DNA of 64,000 bases from DATKYQ01 sp035528415. GTDB taxonomy: Bacteria > Myxococcota > B64-G9. The stretch lies in assembly GCA_035528415.1 (NCBI GenBank), contig DATKYQ010000040.1:1-64000 (forward strand), written 5' to 3'. Made by a program: the position numbers and the translations under genes. The notes under the pieces were generated by a model. The model worked only from the letters and a program-made list of their open reading frames with translations, searched no databases and was not told the DNA's origin. This document shows, piece after piece, positions 56,164 to 64,000 of this stretch (positions are counted from its first letter, which is position 1; the number at the start of each line of letters is the position of its first letter).

Positions 56164-57347
56164 CTGCCAAGCTGTGTTCCGGGATAGTAATGTTCCAGGA
56201 TCTTCCAAAAGTCGGCGCCCGCCCGCTCCATACCCATCGCACCGTACTGACACATGCCAATCCCGTGTCCCAATCCCCGTCCGTGAAACAGAAGTTCTTG
56301 GCCGCGTTTTTCCAGTTCGAAGCACGCGCTTTTGAACCTGCCCCAGCCAAACCATTTTCCCATCAACATGTGAAAGCGCTCGCCGCGCAACTCGATCGCC
56401 GGGCCGGAGGCGCTGGAGATCGACACCCGGCTGACCCAGCCCTGCCTGCCGATCTTCTCGATGGCAAGCTTGCATTTTTTAAGCTTGCCTGCCCTGCCCA
56501 GGGCCGGAAACTGCTTGCCCAGCCGTCGGCACAAGCCCGCCTGCCCGATGCTGAAGGTCCAGTGCATGTGCGCCGAATCCGAACAATACGGCGGCCGGCC
56601 GTCCTCGACGCCCAGGAGGTACGGGCGCGCCGTCACAGGCCCCCATACATCGGCTGCCGAGGCGGTGCTTCCGGCGCAGGTGGAGAAATAGTACGTCCGT
56701 GCAGGTTTAGCGTCGAAAAGCAACACCAGTCCACGCGCCGCCGCGAGCGCCCGGCGCTGTTTCGGGGTACAGGCCTCGCGCCCGGTGTAGACCTGGCAGT
56801 GGGTCAGATCGCATAAATCGTACCCCGCCCCGGTGTGCTTGCCTGTCACACTCAGGGCGTAGCTGCGCGAGGCGACGGCCTGCGCACGCAAGGCTTCGGG
56901 ACCGCCGGGTCGCATCTCGTGGCAAGCCACCGACTGGACGTAATCTTCGAGCGCTACGTGGTTGAGCAGCCGGCAAACGTCACTCGCCGGCCGCACCTCA
57001 AGCCAGCCGTCGTAGACGCGAAGCGGCCCGCCCGCGACACCGGCCCGCAGGCCGTCGCGGCCGTGGCCGGCGGCGGTCCGCACTTCGAATCGCGCGGAGC
57101 AGACTCTTTTCTTTTCATGCCTTACGCACAGCAATGCACTTGCAGTGCAGCGCGCATCAATAGCGTTTGTCACGAATACTTGCCGCCTGCCGTCGGCCGC
57201 CACTGCCGTGACTGCCAGCGGGAGGCTGTTAGTGCTTTTGATCGAAACCCGTTGCGGCTTGAATATGCCGAACAGGCTGATGCTCACCTCGCGCGCTTGG
57301 GCCCCCGGGACCGAAAGCAAGGCCATCGCTATGATCAGTGATCTCAT
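56154..57347 (-). CDS. SpoIID/LytB domain protein
   Basis: A 397-residue exported protein with a signal (LIIAMALLSVPGAQA) and a SpoIID/LytB domain (about 100-340; LEDYVQSVACHEM, EALRAQAVASRSYAL, GRGLGHGIGMCQYGAM). SpoIID is a lytic transglycosylase that acts on stripped peptidoglycan in sporulating Firmicutes, and homologues occur in non-sporulating bacteria for cell-wall remodelling. Its start overlaps the transpeptidase stop by 4 bp (ATGA), and its stop overlaps the peptidase start. Confidence 0.88.
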   Translation of the reverse strand: MRSLIIAMALLSVPGAQAREVSISLFGIFKPQRVSIKSTNSLPLAVTAVAADGRRQVFVTNAIDARCTASALLCVRHEKKRVCSARFEVRTAAGHGRDGLRAGVAGGPLRVYDGWLEVRPASDVCRLLNHVALEDYVQSVACHEMRPGGPEALRAQAVASRSYALSVTGKHTGAGYDLCDLTHCQVYTGREACTPKQRRALAAARGLVLLFDAKPARTYYFSTCAGSTASAADVWGPVTARPYLLGVEDGRPPYCSDSAHMHWTFSIGQAGLCRRLGKQFPALGRAGKLKKCKLAIEKIGRQGWVSRVSISSASGPAIELRGERFHMLMGKWFGWGRFKSACFELEKRGQELLFHGRGLGHGIGMCQYGAMGMERAGADFWKILEHYYPGTQLGRWP

Positions 57348-58381
57348 GGTTTCCTCAGCGGAACGCCGCAGGCAGTCATGGCCTGGTAGGCGGCGGCGAT
57401 GATCTTTTTCGCCAGTGCGGCGGCTTCCTTGGATCCCGTCCCGTCATGCACCAAGACCACCAGCGAGAGTAACGGGCGGCGATCGGGGGCAAATCCCATG
57501 TACCAGGCGTGTGTCCTCCAGTTGACGTTGCCCCAGGCGGCGGTGCCGGTCTTTCCAGCCAAGTGCAGGTCGTAAAGTCGCTGGGCCTGGCCGGTGCCAT
57601 AGATGGAAGCCTGTTCCAGGGCATCGCGGATGAAACGCAGTGCCGCAGTATCTTTGAGCTCGCCCCGCACCGGCGTCGGCCCCTGGCCGGGATCCGCCAT
57701 ACGCGGACTGTACAGCACTCCCCCGTTGGCCACGGCGGCCACCGCGCTTAGCACCTGCAAGGGAGTCACGCGCAGGCCATCAGCCTGTCCCGTGGCCATG
57801 CGGGCCGCTAGGCCGGCCGGCGGCCAGGAGGGCAGGCTGCCGGACACCTCGCCGCCGAGATCCGAGCCGGTCACCCTTCCCAGGCCGAACTCGCCTGCCG
57901 CGCGCAGCAGGGGCGTCACACCGATGCGCCTGCCGATGCGCGCGAAGTACAAGTTGCAAGACAAGGCCAGGGCTTTTGACAGGTTGACCGGCCCGTGCCC
58001 TCTTCTGAGCCAGCAATCGACCTCGGTGCCCGGCGGACCGATGGTCGTCTCGCCTCCCGGGCAGGTGTATGTTTCCGATGGATCGACCAGGCCCGAGCGG
58101 GCCGCGTAGGTGGTGATCACCTTGAAAATGGACCCGGGTTGAAAAGATCGCCCGGCGAGCGTCTTGCGATTTTTGAGCCACAAGATCCTCCCGCTGTGCG
58201 GATCCATCAGGGCGAAGGCGTCGCGCTGGTTCGATCTTACGACTGAGGCAGACAATTCGCCAAGCTTTGCCGACAGGCAAACCCGTTCGCTGGGGCTCAG
58301 TTGCCTGACCGCGGCGCCTGAGCTGAGCGGGACCAGGAACGCCGCCAGGAAGACGAGAAAACTATTTTCGCGTCCGGGCAT
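57344..58381 (-). CDS. Short penicillin-binding transpeptidase
   Basis: A 345-residue transpeptidase-only protein with an N-terminal signal. Complete motifs: SIFK (Ser 84 to Lys 87), SCN (141-143) and KTG (about 274, GKTGTAAW). Compared with class B PBPs it lacks the dimerisation/pedestal region and a long anchor. It is followed by SpoIID, so transpeptidation and glycan cleavage may be coordinated. It overlaps the kinase gene's end by 20 bp. Confidence 0.9.
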   Translation of the reverse strand: MPGRENSFLVFLAAFLVPLSSGAAVRQLSPSERVCLSAKLGELSASVVRSNQRDAFALMDPHSGRILWLKNRKTLAGRSFQPGSIFKVITTYAARSGLVDPSETYTCPGGETTIGPPGTEVDCWLRRGHGPVNLSKALALSCNLYFARIGRRIGVTPLLRAAGEFGLGRVTGSDLGGEVSGSLPSWPPAGLAARMATGQADGLRVTPLQVLSAVAAVANGGVLYSPRMADPGQGPTPVRGELKDTAALRFIRDALEQASIYGTGQAQRLYDLHLAGKTGTAAWGNVNWRTHAWYMGFAPDRRPLLSLVVLVHDGTGSKEAAALAKKIIAAAYQAMTACGVPLRKP

Positions 58382-59888
58382 TGCCGCCCCTCTTGGGCGC
58401 GGGCCTTTTCGAACGGGTCGCCTTCTTCCTCTTGCGGATCTTTCTCTTCTTCCAGCGCTTGGTCTTGGCCCATTTGACCTGCAGATCGATCTTCTCGCCT
58501 TCGTTTATTTGCCGGTGATAGCTCTTCGACTGGCTGCGCCCAGGCCGGCGCGCCTCGATCACGTGACGACCTACGACAAGCGGCAGCTCTTTCAAAGGCG
58601 CCAGTCCCATGCGTCTTCCATCGACGTAGATCTCCGCCCGCCTGTCCGAATCGACCGATAAAAAGCCCTTGGGCCCCGGCCACAGCAACAGCGTCAGGCC
58701 GGCGCCGCCAAGCACTATGGCGCAGGCTGTGAGCAGCACCAAACTCCTGCGCCATTTTCTCTTTTTCTTGCCGGAATGCTTCACGGCCGGCAGTTTGGGC
58801 GCCGTCACCATCTCGGATTCGCCGGGCGGCCGCACGGGGTTGGGAACCTCCAGCGGCTCGACCAGGTCAAGAAGATCGTCCAGATAGAACTCGCGGGTAT
58901 GATCGTCGCCGCCCTCGTCCGGTGGCAGGAACTCGTCGAAATCTCCCGGAGTAGTCGCCGCATGCGTGCGGTCGTACAGGTTGCTCCTGGCTCGCTCACC
59001 CAGTGCAGCGGACGTCCGCCGCCGCCCCTGATCAACGAAAAACGGCGCTAAAACGGCTGCGAAACTATCCCCGTCAGGGTAACGGTCGTCGGGATCCTTG
59101 CAAAGGGCACGCTCGACGACCTTGTCCATGGTCCTCGAAATGGACTCGACAATGCTGCTCGGCGGCGGCGGGTCGAGGTTGACTATCTTGTCCCAGATGT
59201 CCTGCGGCCCGACCCCCATAAAGGGGTTCTCCCCGGTCAGCAATTCATAAAGCACCACCCCGAGCGAGAAGATGTCGGCCCTGCCGTCGAACTCGAAGCC
59301 CTTGACGTACTCGGGCGCCATGTACTCGTACTTACCCTTGAGCACTCCCGGCCGGGTGAAGCTGGCATACTGCGTGGCCTTGGCGATGCCGAAATCGGTG
59401 ATCTTCACCTGGCCATCGCAGCCGACCAGGATGTTTCCCGGACTGATGTCGCGGTGTACGACCGGCCCGCTCTTCTCGCCGCGTCGCGAGACGCCGGCAT
59501 ACGAGAGACCCATGGCCACTTCGTGCACGGCGAAGGCGACCTCGGGAATCGACAACACCAAATTGCCGGGGGCCTGAAGCATAACCAGTTCTTCCAGGTC
59601 GAGGCCCTCAAGGTACTCCATCACGATGTAGTAGTAGGATCCGAAGTTTATCAGATCATAAGTGCGGATTATATTGGGATGGTCCATGCTGGCGGCGATC
59701 AGGGCCTCGTTGACGAACATGCCGACGAACTCGCGGTCGGCGCTCAGCCTGGGAAACAGACGCTTGATGGCAACGGTGCGGATTCCTCCGTCATCCAGGC
59801 TCTCGTCGGCCTTGAAGATCTCGGCCATGCCCCCCTTGCCGATCTTTTCTCTCAGCCGATAGCGGCCGATGTGTTGACCCGTCTCCAT
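58362..59888 (-). CDS. Ser/Thr protein kinase with PEGA domain
   Basis: A 508-residue membrane kinase. Kinase domain about 9-270 with intact motifs: GKGGMAEIFKA, AIKR, HRDISPGNILVG (catalytic Asp) and DFGIAKA, so it should be active. A membrane segment (about 400-420, TACAIVLGGAGLTLLLW) is followed by a PEGA domain (about 423-485, GFLSVDSDRRAEIYVDGRRMG) on the outer side, and a basic Lys/Arg-rich tail. In this operon it would sense or control the transpeptidase/SpoIID pair. Compare the kinase-like gene at 22058, whose catalytic loop is changed. Confidence 0.92.
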   Translation of the reverse strand: METGQHIGRYRLREKIGKGGMAEIFKADESLDDGGIRTVAIKRLFPRLSADREFVGMFVNEALIAASMDHPNIIRTYDLINFGSYYYIVMEYLEGLDLEELVMLQAPGNLVLSIPEVAFAVHEVAMGLSYAGVSRRGEKSGPVVHRDISPGNILVGCDGQVKITDFGIAKATQYASFTRPGVLKGKYEYMAPEYVKGFEFDGRADIFSLGVVLYELLTGENPFMGVGPQDIWDKIVNLDPPPPSSIVESISRTMDKVVERALCKDPDDRYPDGDSFAAVLAPFFVDQGRRRTSAALGERARSNLYDRTHAATTPGDFDEFLPPDEGGDDHTREFYLDDLLDLVEPLEVPNPVRPPGESEMVTAPKLPAVKHSGKKKRKWRRSLVLLTACAIVLGGAGLTLLLWPGPKGFLSVDSDRRAEIYVDGRRMGLAPLKELPLVVGRHVIEARRPGRSQSKSYHRQINEGEKIDLQVKWAKTKRWKKRKIRKRKKATRSKRPAPKRGGNARTRK

Positions 59889-59906
59889 TGCAGTGAGTAC
59901 TGCCTC

Positions 59907-60626
59907 CTATTGCCCGCTGACGTCGAAGACGCCTACCTCCTGAATGTCTCCGGTCTTGGTCAGGATCTTGTGAAACTCCAGCCGGCGCTCCCTGTTGGTG
60001 CCCTCGAACAGCACCACCTGAATGCGCACCTTGGTCTGGGGATGTCCGTGACTCGAGAAATACTTCACCTTGATCTGGTATTTACCGCTGAAGGCATTTG
60101 CCAGCGTGAAGACCTCTGGGCCGAAGCCGTCGGTATCGTCCACGTCCAGCTTGCCGCCCATCTTTGTCAGCCGGTGCCCGTAGTAGCACTCTTCGCTCGA
60201 GGGATCGATAACGTGAAGATCGACGTCGGTTCCGTCGGTATCCCAGCTCAGGATGACCTGCATGTCGACGGGGGGCACGTCTGAAAAAAAAGACACGCTG
60301 TCACGGCCCTCGCCGGATTCGTTTTCGGCCACTACCTCGATACCGTTGGCCCCCCTGGAGACGACGATGGTCGCCGCGAACTGCCCGCCGTTGACATCAA
60401 TGCTGCGCTCGTAACCATTCACTACCAGGGTAACCCTGGCGAGCGATTCGTCGCTGACCGTGCCCTTCAGCTCGATGATGCGGCCGGTAGACCAGCCTCC
60501 CCTGGGTTGTACGATCTCCACCGTGGGCGGCTGGTTGTCGGCCGCTCCATCGGCCGCCCCATCGGCCGCCCCGGCGCCCAGCGGCAAGAGGCACAGCCAC
60601 AACGCGAGTGTCATTGTGCGTCGCAT
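59907..60626 (-). CDS. YfaP-like protein (DUF2135)
   Basis: A 239-residue exported protein with signal (LALWLCLLPLGAGA). An Ig-like fold (about 30-100) is followed by a DUF2135 segment (about 120-210): VILSWDTDGTDVDLHVIDP, GGKLDVDDTDGFGPEVFTL. Homologues (YfaP of E. coli) lie next to the alpha-2-macroglobulin gene yfaS, as here. ATG 60626 is 5 bp after the macroglobulin stop. Confidence 0.82.
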   Translation of the reverse strand: MRRTMTLALWLCLLPLGAGAADGAADGAADNQPPTVEIVQPRGGWSTGRIIELKGTVSDESLARVTLVVNGYERSIDVNGGQFAATIVVSRGANGIEVVAENESGEGRDSVSFFSDVPPVDMQVILSWDTDGTDVDLHVIDPSSEECYYGHRLTKMGGKLDVDDTDGFGPEVFTLANAFSGKYQIKVKYFSSHGHPQTKVRIQVVLFEGTNRERRLEFHKILTKTGDIQEVGVFDVSGQ

Positions 60627-60630
60627 GGTC

Positions 60631-63600
60631 TCAGTCCTCGATTTGCACAATGCCGCTGGCCGAGTTGCCGCCAAACTGCGGATCGTACATCGGTAGTACG
60701 CGAGCCGGCATGACACGGAAGACGCCCGGTACAGCGGCGCGAACCAGATAGGCAATCTTCCTGCGTCCCTTTTTCAGTCTCGAGATGAAGAAAGCCACAT
60801 GCTGATCACTGATTTCGCGGTGCAATCCCGGCTGGCGTAGTTCGTAACCGGGCAGCGCGTAACCATGATCGCTCTCGATAGGCTGTACACCGGCCGGCAG
60901 GGGATCCTCGATCATCACGTAGTCTGTGTTCTGCGCCGCGGCGATCTCCAGCACAACAAGCAACTCGTCTCCCGGGGACGCCTTGCCCGCAAGCGGCTTG
61001 GTGCGAAAACGCCAACTTTCGCCGACCAGCGTCTTGTCCAGCGCGAACATGCTGCGCCTGATGCGCAAGCGTTCCCCTTGCGCCGTGATTTGCTCTTGGC
61101 GGCCGAAGTAATTGATGGCCACGTTGTAGAAAAGCACGCCCTTGCCCTGGCGGCTGATATGCACAAGGTTTTTACCGATTCTCGCCGGGGCGTCCCGTAG
61201 CAAGGTCACGCTCGGCTTGAAAACGTCCTCAGGGCCGAAATCCTTCTTCGCCCGTTGCTGGTCGTTCAGAACCAGGTCGACCCTGGCCAGGTATTCAGCG
61301 GCGCCCTGCTTTTTCAGGTAGTCGACCAGCGAAAAAACCACCATTGCCGTGTCCCGGGTCGAATGCCAGCGGTCTCCCTGGCGGACAGACATAAGCCAGC
61401 GCACCGCCTGGCCTATGTTCAGGCTGCCAGGCTTCAGCGTCACCAGGGCGCGCAGCGCGGCGGCCGTGGTTTCCACCGGATCGCTTTCCCAGCCCGGGCC
61501 TCCCCGGTCGTCGCCCCACCAGGCCCCATTGGCGCTCTTGTTGACCGCCAGGTCTATCCGGCCGGTCAGCGCCACGGCGGATTCCTGCTTGCCCATTTCC
61601 AGAAGGGCCATGGCCGACAAGGCCTGGCCGTAGACCGAAAGATTTTTGTCTCCGGCGACTTTCTCGACCATCGACCCGTACTTCACGCCTGCCAGGGCCA
61701 GGCTGTAGAGCAAGTAGGAGCGCTGGTTGGCATTCAACTGCGGGCTTTTTACCAGGGCCTTGAGTCGGTTCGTTCCACGGTCGAGCATGTCCGCATCGAC
61801 GGGCCACTTCAGGCTCTTGGCCAACGCCAGGCCGGACACGACGTAGGCCGTCATGAAGGCATCGGTCGAGTCGTCCGACCACCAGCCCCAGCCTCCATCC
61901 TGGTGCTGCAACTGTCCCAGGTGGGCCAGCCCCGCGTGTATAAAGCGCGGCAACTCGTCCTCGAGACGCTTGTTCTTCATGCCCAACTCCTGAAGCGCCC
62001 GGGCAACGACCAGGTCGGGCAAGAAACGGTTCATGGTCTGTTCGGTGCAGCCGTATGGGTAACCAGCCAAATATCGTAGCGAGTCCAGCAGCGCCGGCGC
62101 TATACCGCTCGACAACGTGACCGTCGTCGATGCGCTTTTCGGCCTGGCCGCGTCCGGGACGGTCAGCGTTATAGACGTCTCGGGAGTTTGATCGTCCAGT
62201 GTTCCCCCGGCCAGCAAGTGCTGTTGCATTCCGTAGGGGCGAAGCGGAATCTTGCGCTCGAGCGAGTCGGAAGCGCCGTCCGATACCGCCGAGGCCCGCA
62301 GAACTGCCGTACCTGACTCCTGTGCCTGCGCCTGGAAACTGGCCAATCCCACACCCCGGGGCTTGACCTCCAACTTGACGGGCTCGCCTGAAATGCGCAA
62401 CTTGTGCCCATCGGTTTGCAAGCTGGTCGTAAACGTCCTGGTCTTGTCCGTGTAGTTGTGAACCAAGACCCCGATGGTCGCCAGGTCATGCTCCACCAGG
62501 AATGTCGGAGCCGCCAGGCGCGCAACGACCGGCTTTGTGACCTGCATCTTGCCGGCCCCCTGGCCCACCCGCGTGTCGGCCGTGATGACGCGCGCCGAGG
62601 CGCGCCAGGTGGTCAGGTTATCGGGAGCCTTCAACTTTGTCCGGGCCTTGCCCTCGGCGTTGGTGACCAGGTGCGGGTACCAGGCGAGCGTATCTTTGAA
62701 GTCGCGACGCACCTGGTTGGCGGCCAGGTTCTTGAAAGAACCAGGCACGACGGGGCTGCGCAAGGTGAGCGCGGCCATGCGATCGCGTGAGTCTTGTCCA
62801 TAGCCGTAGAACCTGAAGTCGGCAGAGCACAGCGCACGAACGTTGTTGCGCTTGCGATGGTAGAAGAACTGCGAGATCGGCACCGCAAGCTCGGGGCTGA
62901 TCCCGTAGATTGCCTCGTCGACGATTCCCAAAGCCACCTCCGCTCCCGCGACCGGGTGCCCCAGGTTGTCGGTCACACGCACCTCGAAGCCGATCTCATC
63001 GCCGGGCTCGGCGAATTGCCGCTCGGCATGGACGGCCACGGACAAAAGCTTCCGGCGGGGCGGCACGACCACGTCGAGGCGCCGCTCGTAAAGCGTGTGA
63101 TCGAAAACCGTAGCCAGCCTGACTGTGAAGTTGGGTGTCTGCGCCTCGGCAATCTTGACCTCGAAAACGCGCGAGAATCCCCGTGCGGGCGCCGCCTCGG
63201 CGCGGTACAGGCGTCCGCCTTCGACGGTGAACAACAGGTTAGCGTCGGCGTGCGGCGTGAGCACCAGAAAGCGCGCCTTGTCGCCAATTCCATAGCTGCG
63301 CCGGTCGGCGATGATGCGCAGTTCGTCGGGAGAATATGGAATGTCCCCGCCGTTACTGGTCACATACAACGTGGTGCTGCACTCGACCCGTTGGCCTTGC
63401 GCGTCGGCCGCCTTGGCCGTCACCTTGTAACTGCCTCCCTTGGCCGGCGTAAATAAAATGACGTTCTCGCCCTTGGGCCCGGTGGAGATGCGCCGCGAAA
63501 GGATCCTTTCGCTGGTGGCCTTGGACGGTTCAGCGCCTAGTGTGGCCGTGACTTCGACATCCACGTCGGCCGCGACGGGGTTTTTGTCGTAATCCGTGCT

Positions 63601-64000
63601 GGAAAGGCGAATCCGGGCCTGTTGGCCGGGGCTGAACAACAGTTGCCGCGGTTCCAGCGCCAGGCGGAACTTGGCCCGGGTGACGCGTACCGAACCGTGG
63701 CCGCTGACCGCCTGGTTGGAGGCGTCAGTGACGATCGCCTCGATGCCGTAGGTGTAGTCAAGGCTCTCGGGCAAAGTCTCGAAGTCGAACTCGAAGCGGC
63801 CGTCCTTGTCCAGCCGGCCTTCCTTCTCGATGATGGTTTCGCGGATGGTGCTCTGGTACTCGGCGTCGGAGTAGTACCAGGAATAGTCCGCATCGATCCA
63901 CCAGGGAATGTAGAAACGGGTCCGGAAGACGCTCAGCTTGACCTTGGCGCGCGGTACGGGCGGACCGAAGTAATAATTGGCCGTAACCCGCGCGGACACT
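60631..64000 (-). CDS. Alpha-2-macroglobulin (partial, N-terminus outside the window)
   Basis: At least 1122 residues, with the start beyond the right edge. It shows macroglobulin-like beta domains throughout, the A2M core strings GHPVAGAEVALGIVDEAIYGI and LTTWRASARVIT, and, at about residue 651, the thioester motif YPYGCTEQTMNRF (Cys-x-Glu-Gln). Gln/Cys of the thioester are both intact. The following alpha/alpha toroid has repeated LALAGVKYGSMVEKV-type helices. Periplasmic bacterial A2M traps proteases. The strong thioester argues for a functional trap. It is transcribed together with the YfaP-like protein. Confidence 0.9.
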   Translation of the reverse strand, partial: VSARVTANYYFGPPVPRAKVKLSVFRTRFYIPWWIDADYSWYYSDAEYQSTIRETIIEKEGRLDKDGRFEFDFETLPESLDYTYGIEAIVTDASNQAVSGHGSVRVTRAKFRLALEPRQLLFSPGQQARIRLSSTDYDKNPVAADVDVEVTATLGAEPSKATSERILSRRISTGPKGENVILFTPAKGGSYKVTAKAADAQGQRVECSTTLYVTSNGGDIPYSPDELRIIADRRSYGIGDKARFLVLTPHADANLLFTVEGGRLYRAEAAPARGFSRVFEVKIAEAQTPNFTVRLATVFDHTLYERRLDVVVPPRRKLLSVAVHAERQFAEPGDEIGFEVRVTDNLGHPVAGAEVALGIVDEAIYGISPELAVPISQFFYHRKRNNVRALCSADFRFYGYGQDSRDRMAALTLRSPVVPGSFKNLAANQVRRDFKDTLAWYPHLVTNAEGKARTKLKAPDNLTTWRASARVITADTRVGQGAGKMQVTKPVVARLAAPTFLVEHDLATIGVLVHNYTDKTRTFTTSLQTDGHKLRISGEPVKLEVKPRGVGLASFQAQAQESGTAVLRASAVSDGASDSLERKIPLRPYGMQQHLLAGGTLDDQTPETSITLTVPDAARPKSASTTVTLSSGIAPALLDSLRYLAGYPYGCTEQTMNRFLPDLVVARALQELGMKNKRLEDELPRFIHAGLAHLGQLQHQDGGWGWWSDDSTDAFMTAYVVSGLALAKSLKWPVDADMLDRGTNRLKALVKSPQLNANQRSYLLYSLALAGVKYGSMVEKVAGDKNLSVYGQALSAMALLEMGKQESAVALTGRIDLAVNKSANGAWWGDDRGGPGWESDPVETTAAALRALVTLKPGSLNIGQAVRWLMSVRQGDRWHSTRDTAMVVFSLVDYLKKQGAAEYLARVDLVLNDQQRAKKDFGPEDVFKPSVTLLRDAPARIGKNLVHISRQGKGVLFYNVAINYFGRQEQITAQGERLRIRRSMFALDKTLVGESWRFRTKPLAGKASPGDELLVVLEIAAAQNTDYVMIEDPLPAGVQPIESDHGYALPGYELRQPGLHREISDQHVAFFISRLKKGRRKIAYLVRAAVPGVFRVMPARVLPMYDPQFGGNSASGIVQIED

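Overview
The window looks like chromosomal DNA of a GC-rich, Gram-negative, 'deltaproteobacterial' lineage in the old sense, most likely Myxococcota or a close relative. Pointers are the AgmX/PglI-type protein, proteins ending in a MYXO-CTERM-like tail (Cys motif, hydrophobic stretch, Arg/Lys cluster), MopE-type CDGxDNDCDG repeats, thrombospondin type 3 repeats, three tandem bactofilins, eukaryote-like kinases with FGE-sulfatase or PEGA modules, many lipoproteins, and acyl-CoA dehydrogenase/PafBC-like genes. The species cannot be named from sequence alone.

Layout. Bases 1-139 are the 3' end of a group II intron (domains V and VI), lying against the 3' end of an AgmX-like gene. Bases 1.78-9.93 kb carry the classic translation/transcription cluster rimP-nusA-ylxR/ylxQ-infB-ylxP-rbfA::nrnA-truB. 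Its usual continuation rpsO-pnp-dut lies at 18.85-21.94 kb. The two halves are separated by two antisense genes: a 2437-residue lipoprotein with Ig-like, NHL and thrombospondin type 3 repeats, and a PQQ-propeller protein. Next come a kinase-like/FGE-sulfatase fusion with an altered catalytic loop (22-25 kb), a REC-GGDEF protein that appears to be translated from a leaderless mRNA, a membrane zinc-ribbon protein and a small Clp-N-like protein, and an ArnT-like glycosyltransferase (27.5-29.8 kb).

From 30.1 to 33.0 kb, two thioredoxin-like lipoproteins precede an outer-membrane barrel protein. After a small lipoprotein, epmA, def and a DUF4177-like gene form a minus-strand group. A divergent FHA gene faces a minus-strand operon of cysteine-rich surface proteins (36.0-45.9 kb: PilZ, YCF48-like/MYXO-CTERM, an unrecognised 618-residue protein, MopE-repeat lipoprotein, VWA/MYXO-CTERM). 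From 46.6 to 53.7 kb a minus-strand run holds three bactofilins, pyrE, a lipoprotein, a HEAT-like protein, a PafB/PafC-like pair and an acyl-CoA dehydrogenase. The last part (53.8-64 kb) holds a lipase-like hydrolase with phosphatidylserine synthase, and an envelope cluster: alpha-2-macroglobulin (cut by the window end), YfaP-like protein, Ser/Thr kinase with PEGA domain, short transpeptidase, SpoIID-like glycan-cleaving protein and an MA-type peptidase.

The themes are core gene expression followed by cell-envelope biology: surface display, disulfide chemistry, peptidoglycan remodelling, cytoskeletal scaffolds, and c-di-GMP or phosphorylation signalling. Promoter calls are by eye against the sigma70 consensus. 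The most distinctive items are the RbfA-NrnA fusion, the split core operon, the G10 tract beside the lipobox of the giant lipoprotein, the kinase-like HGN protein, and two probable leaderless genes.
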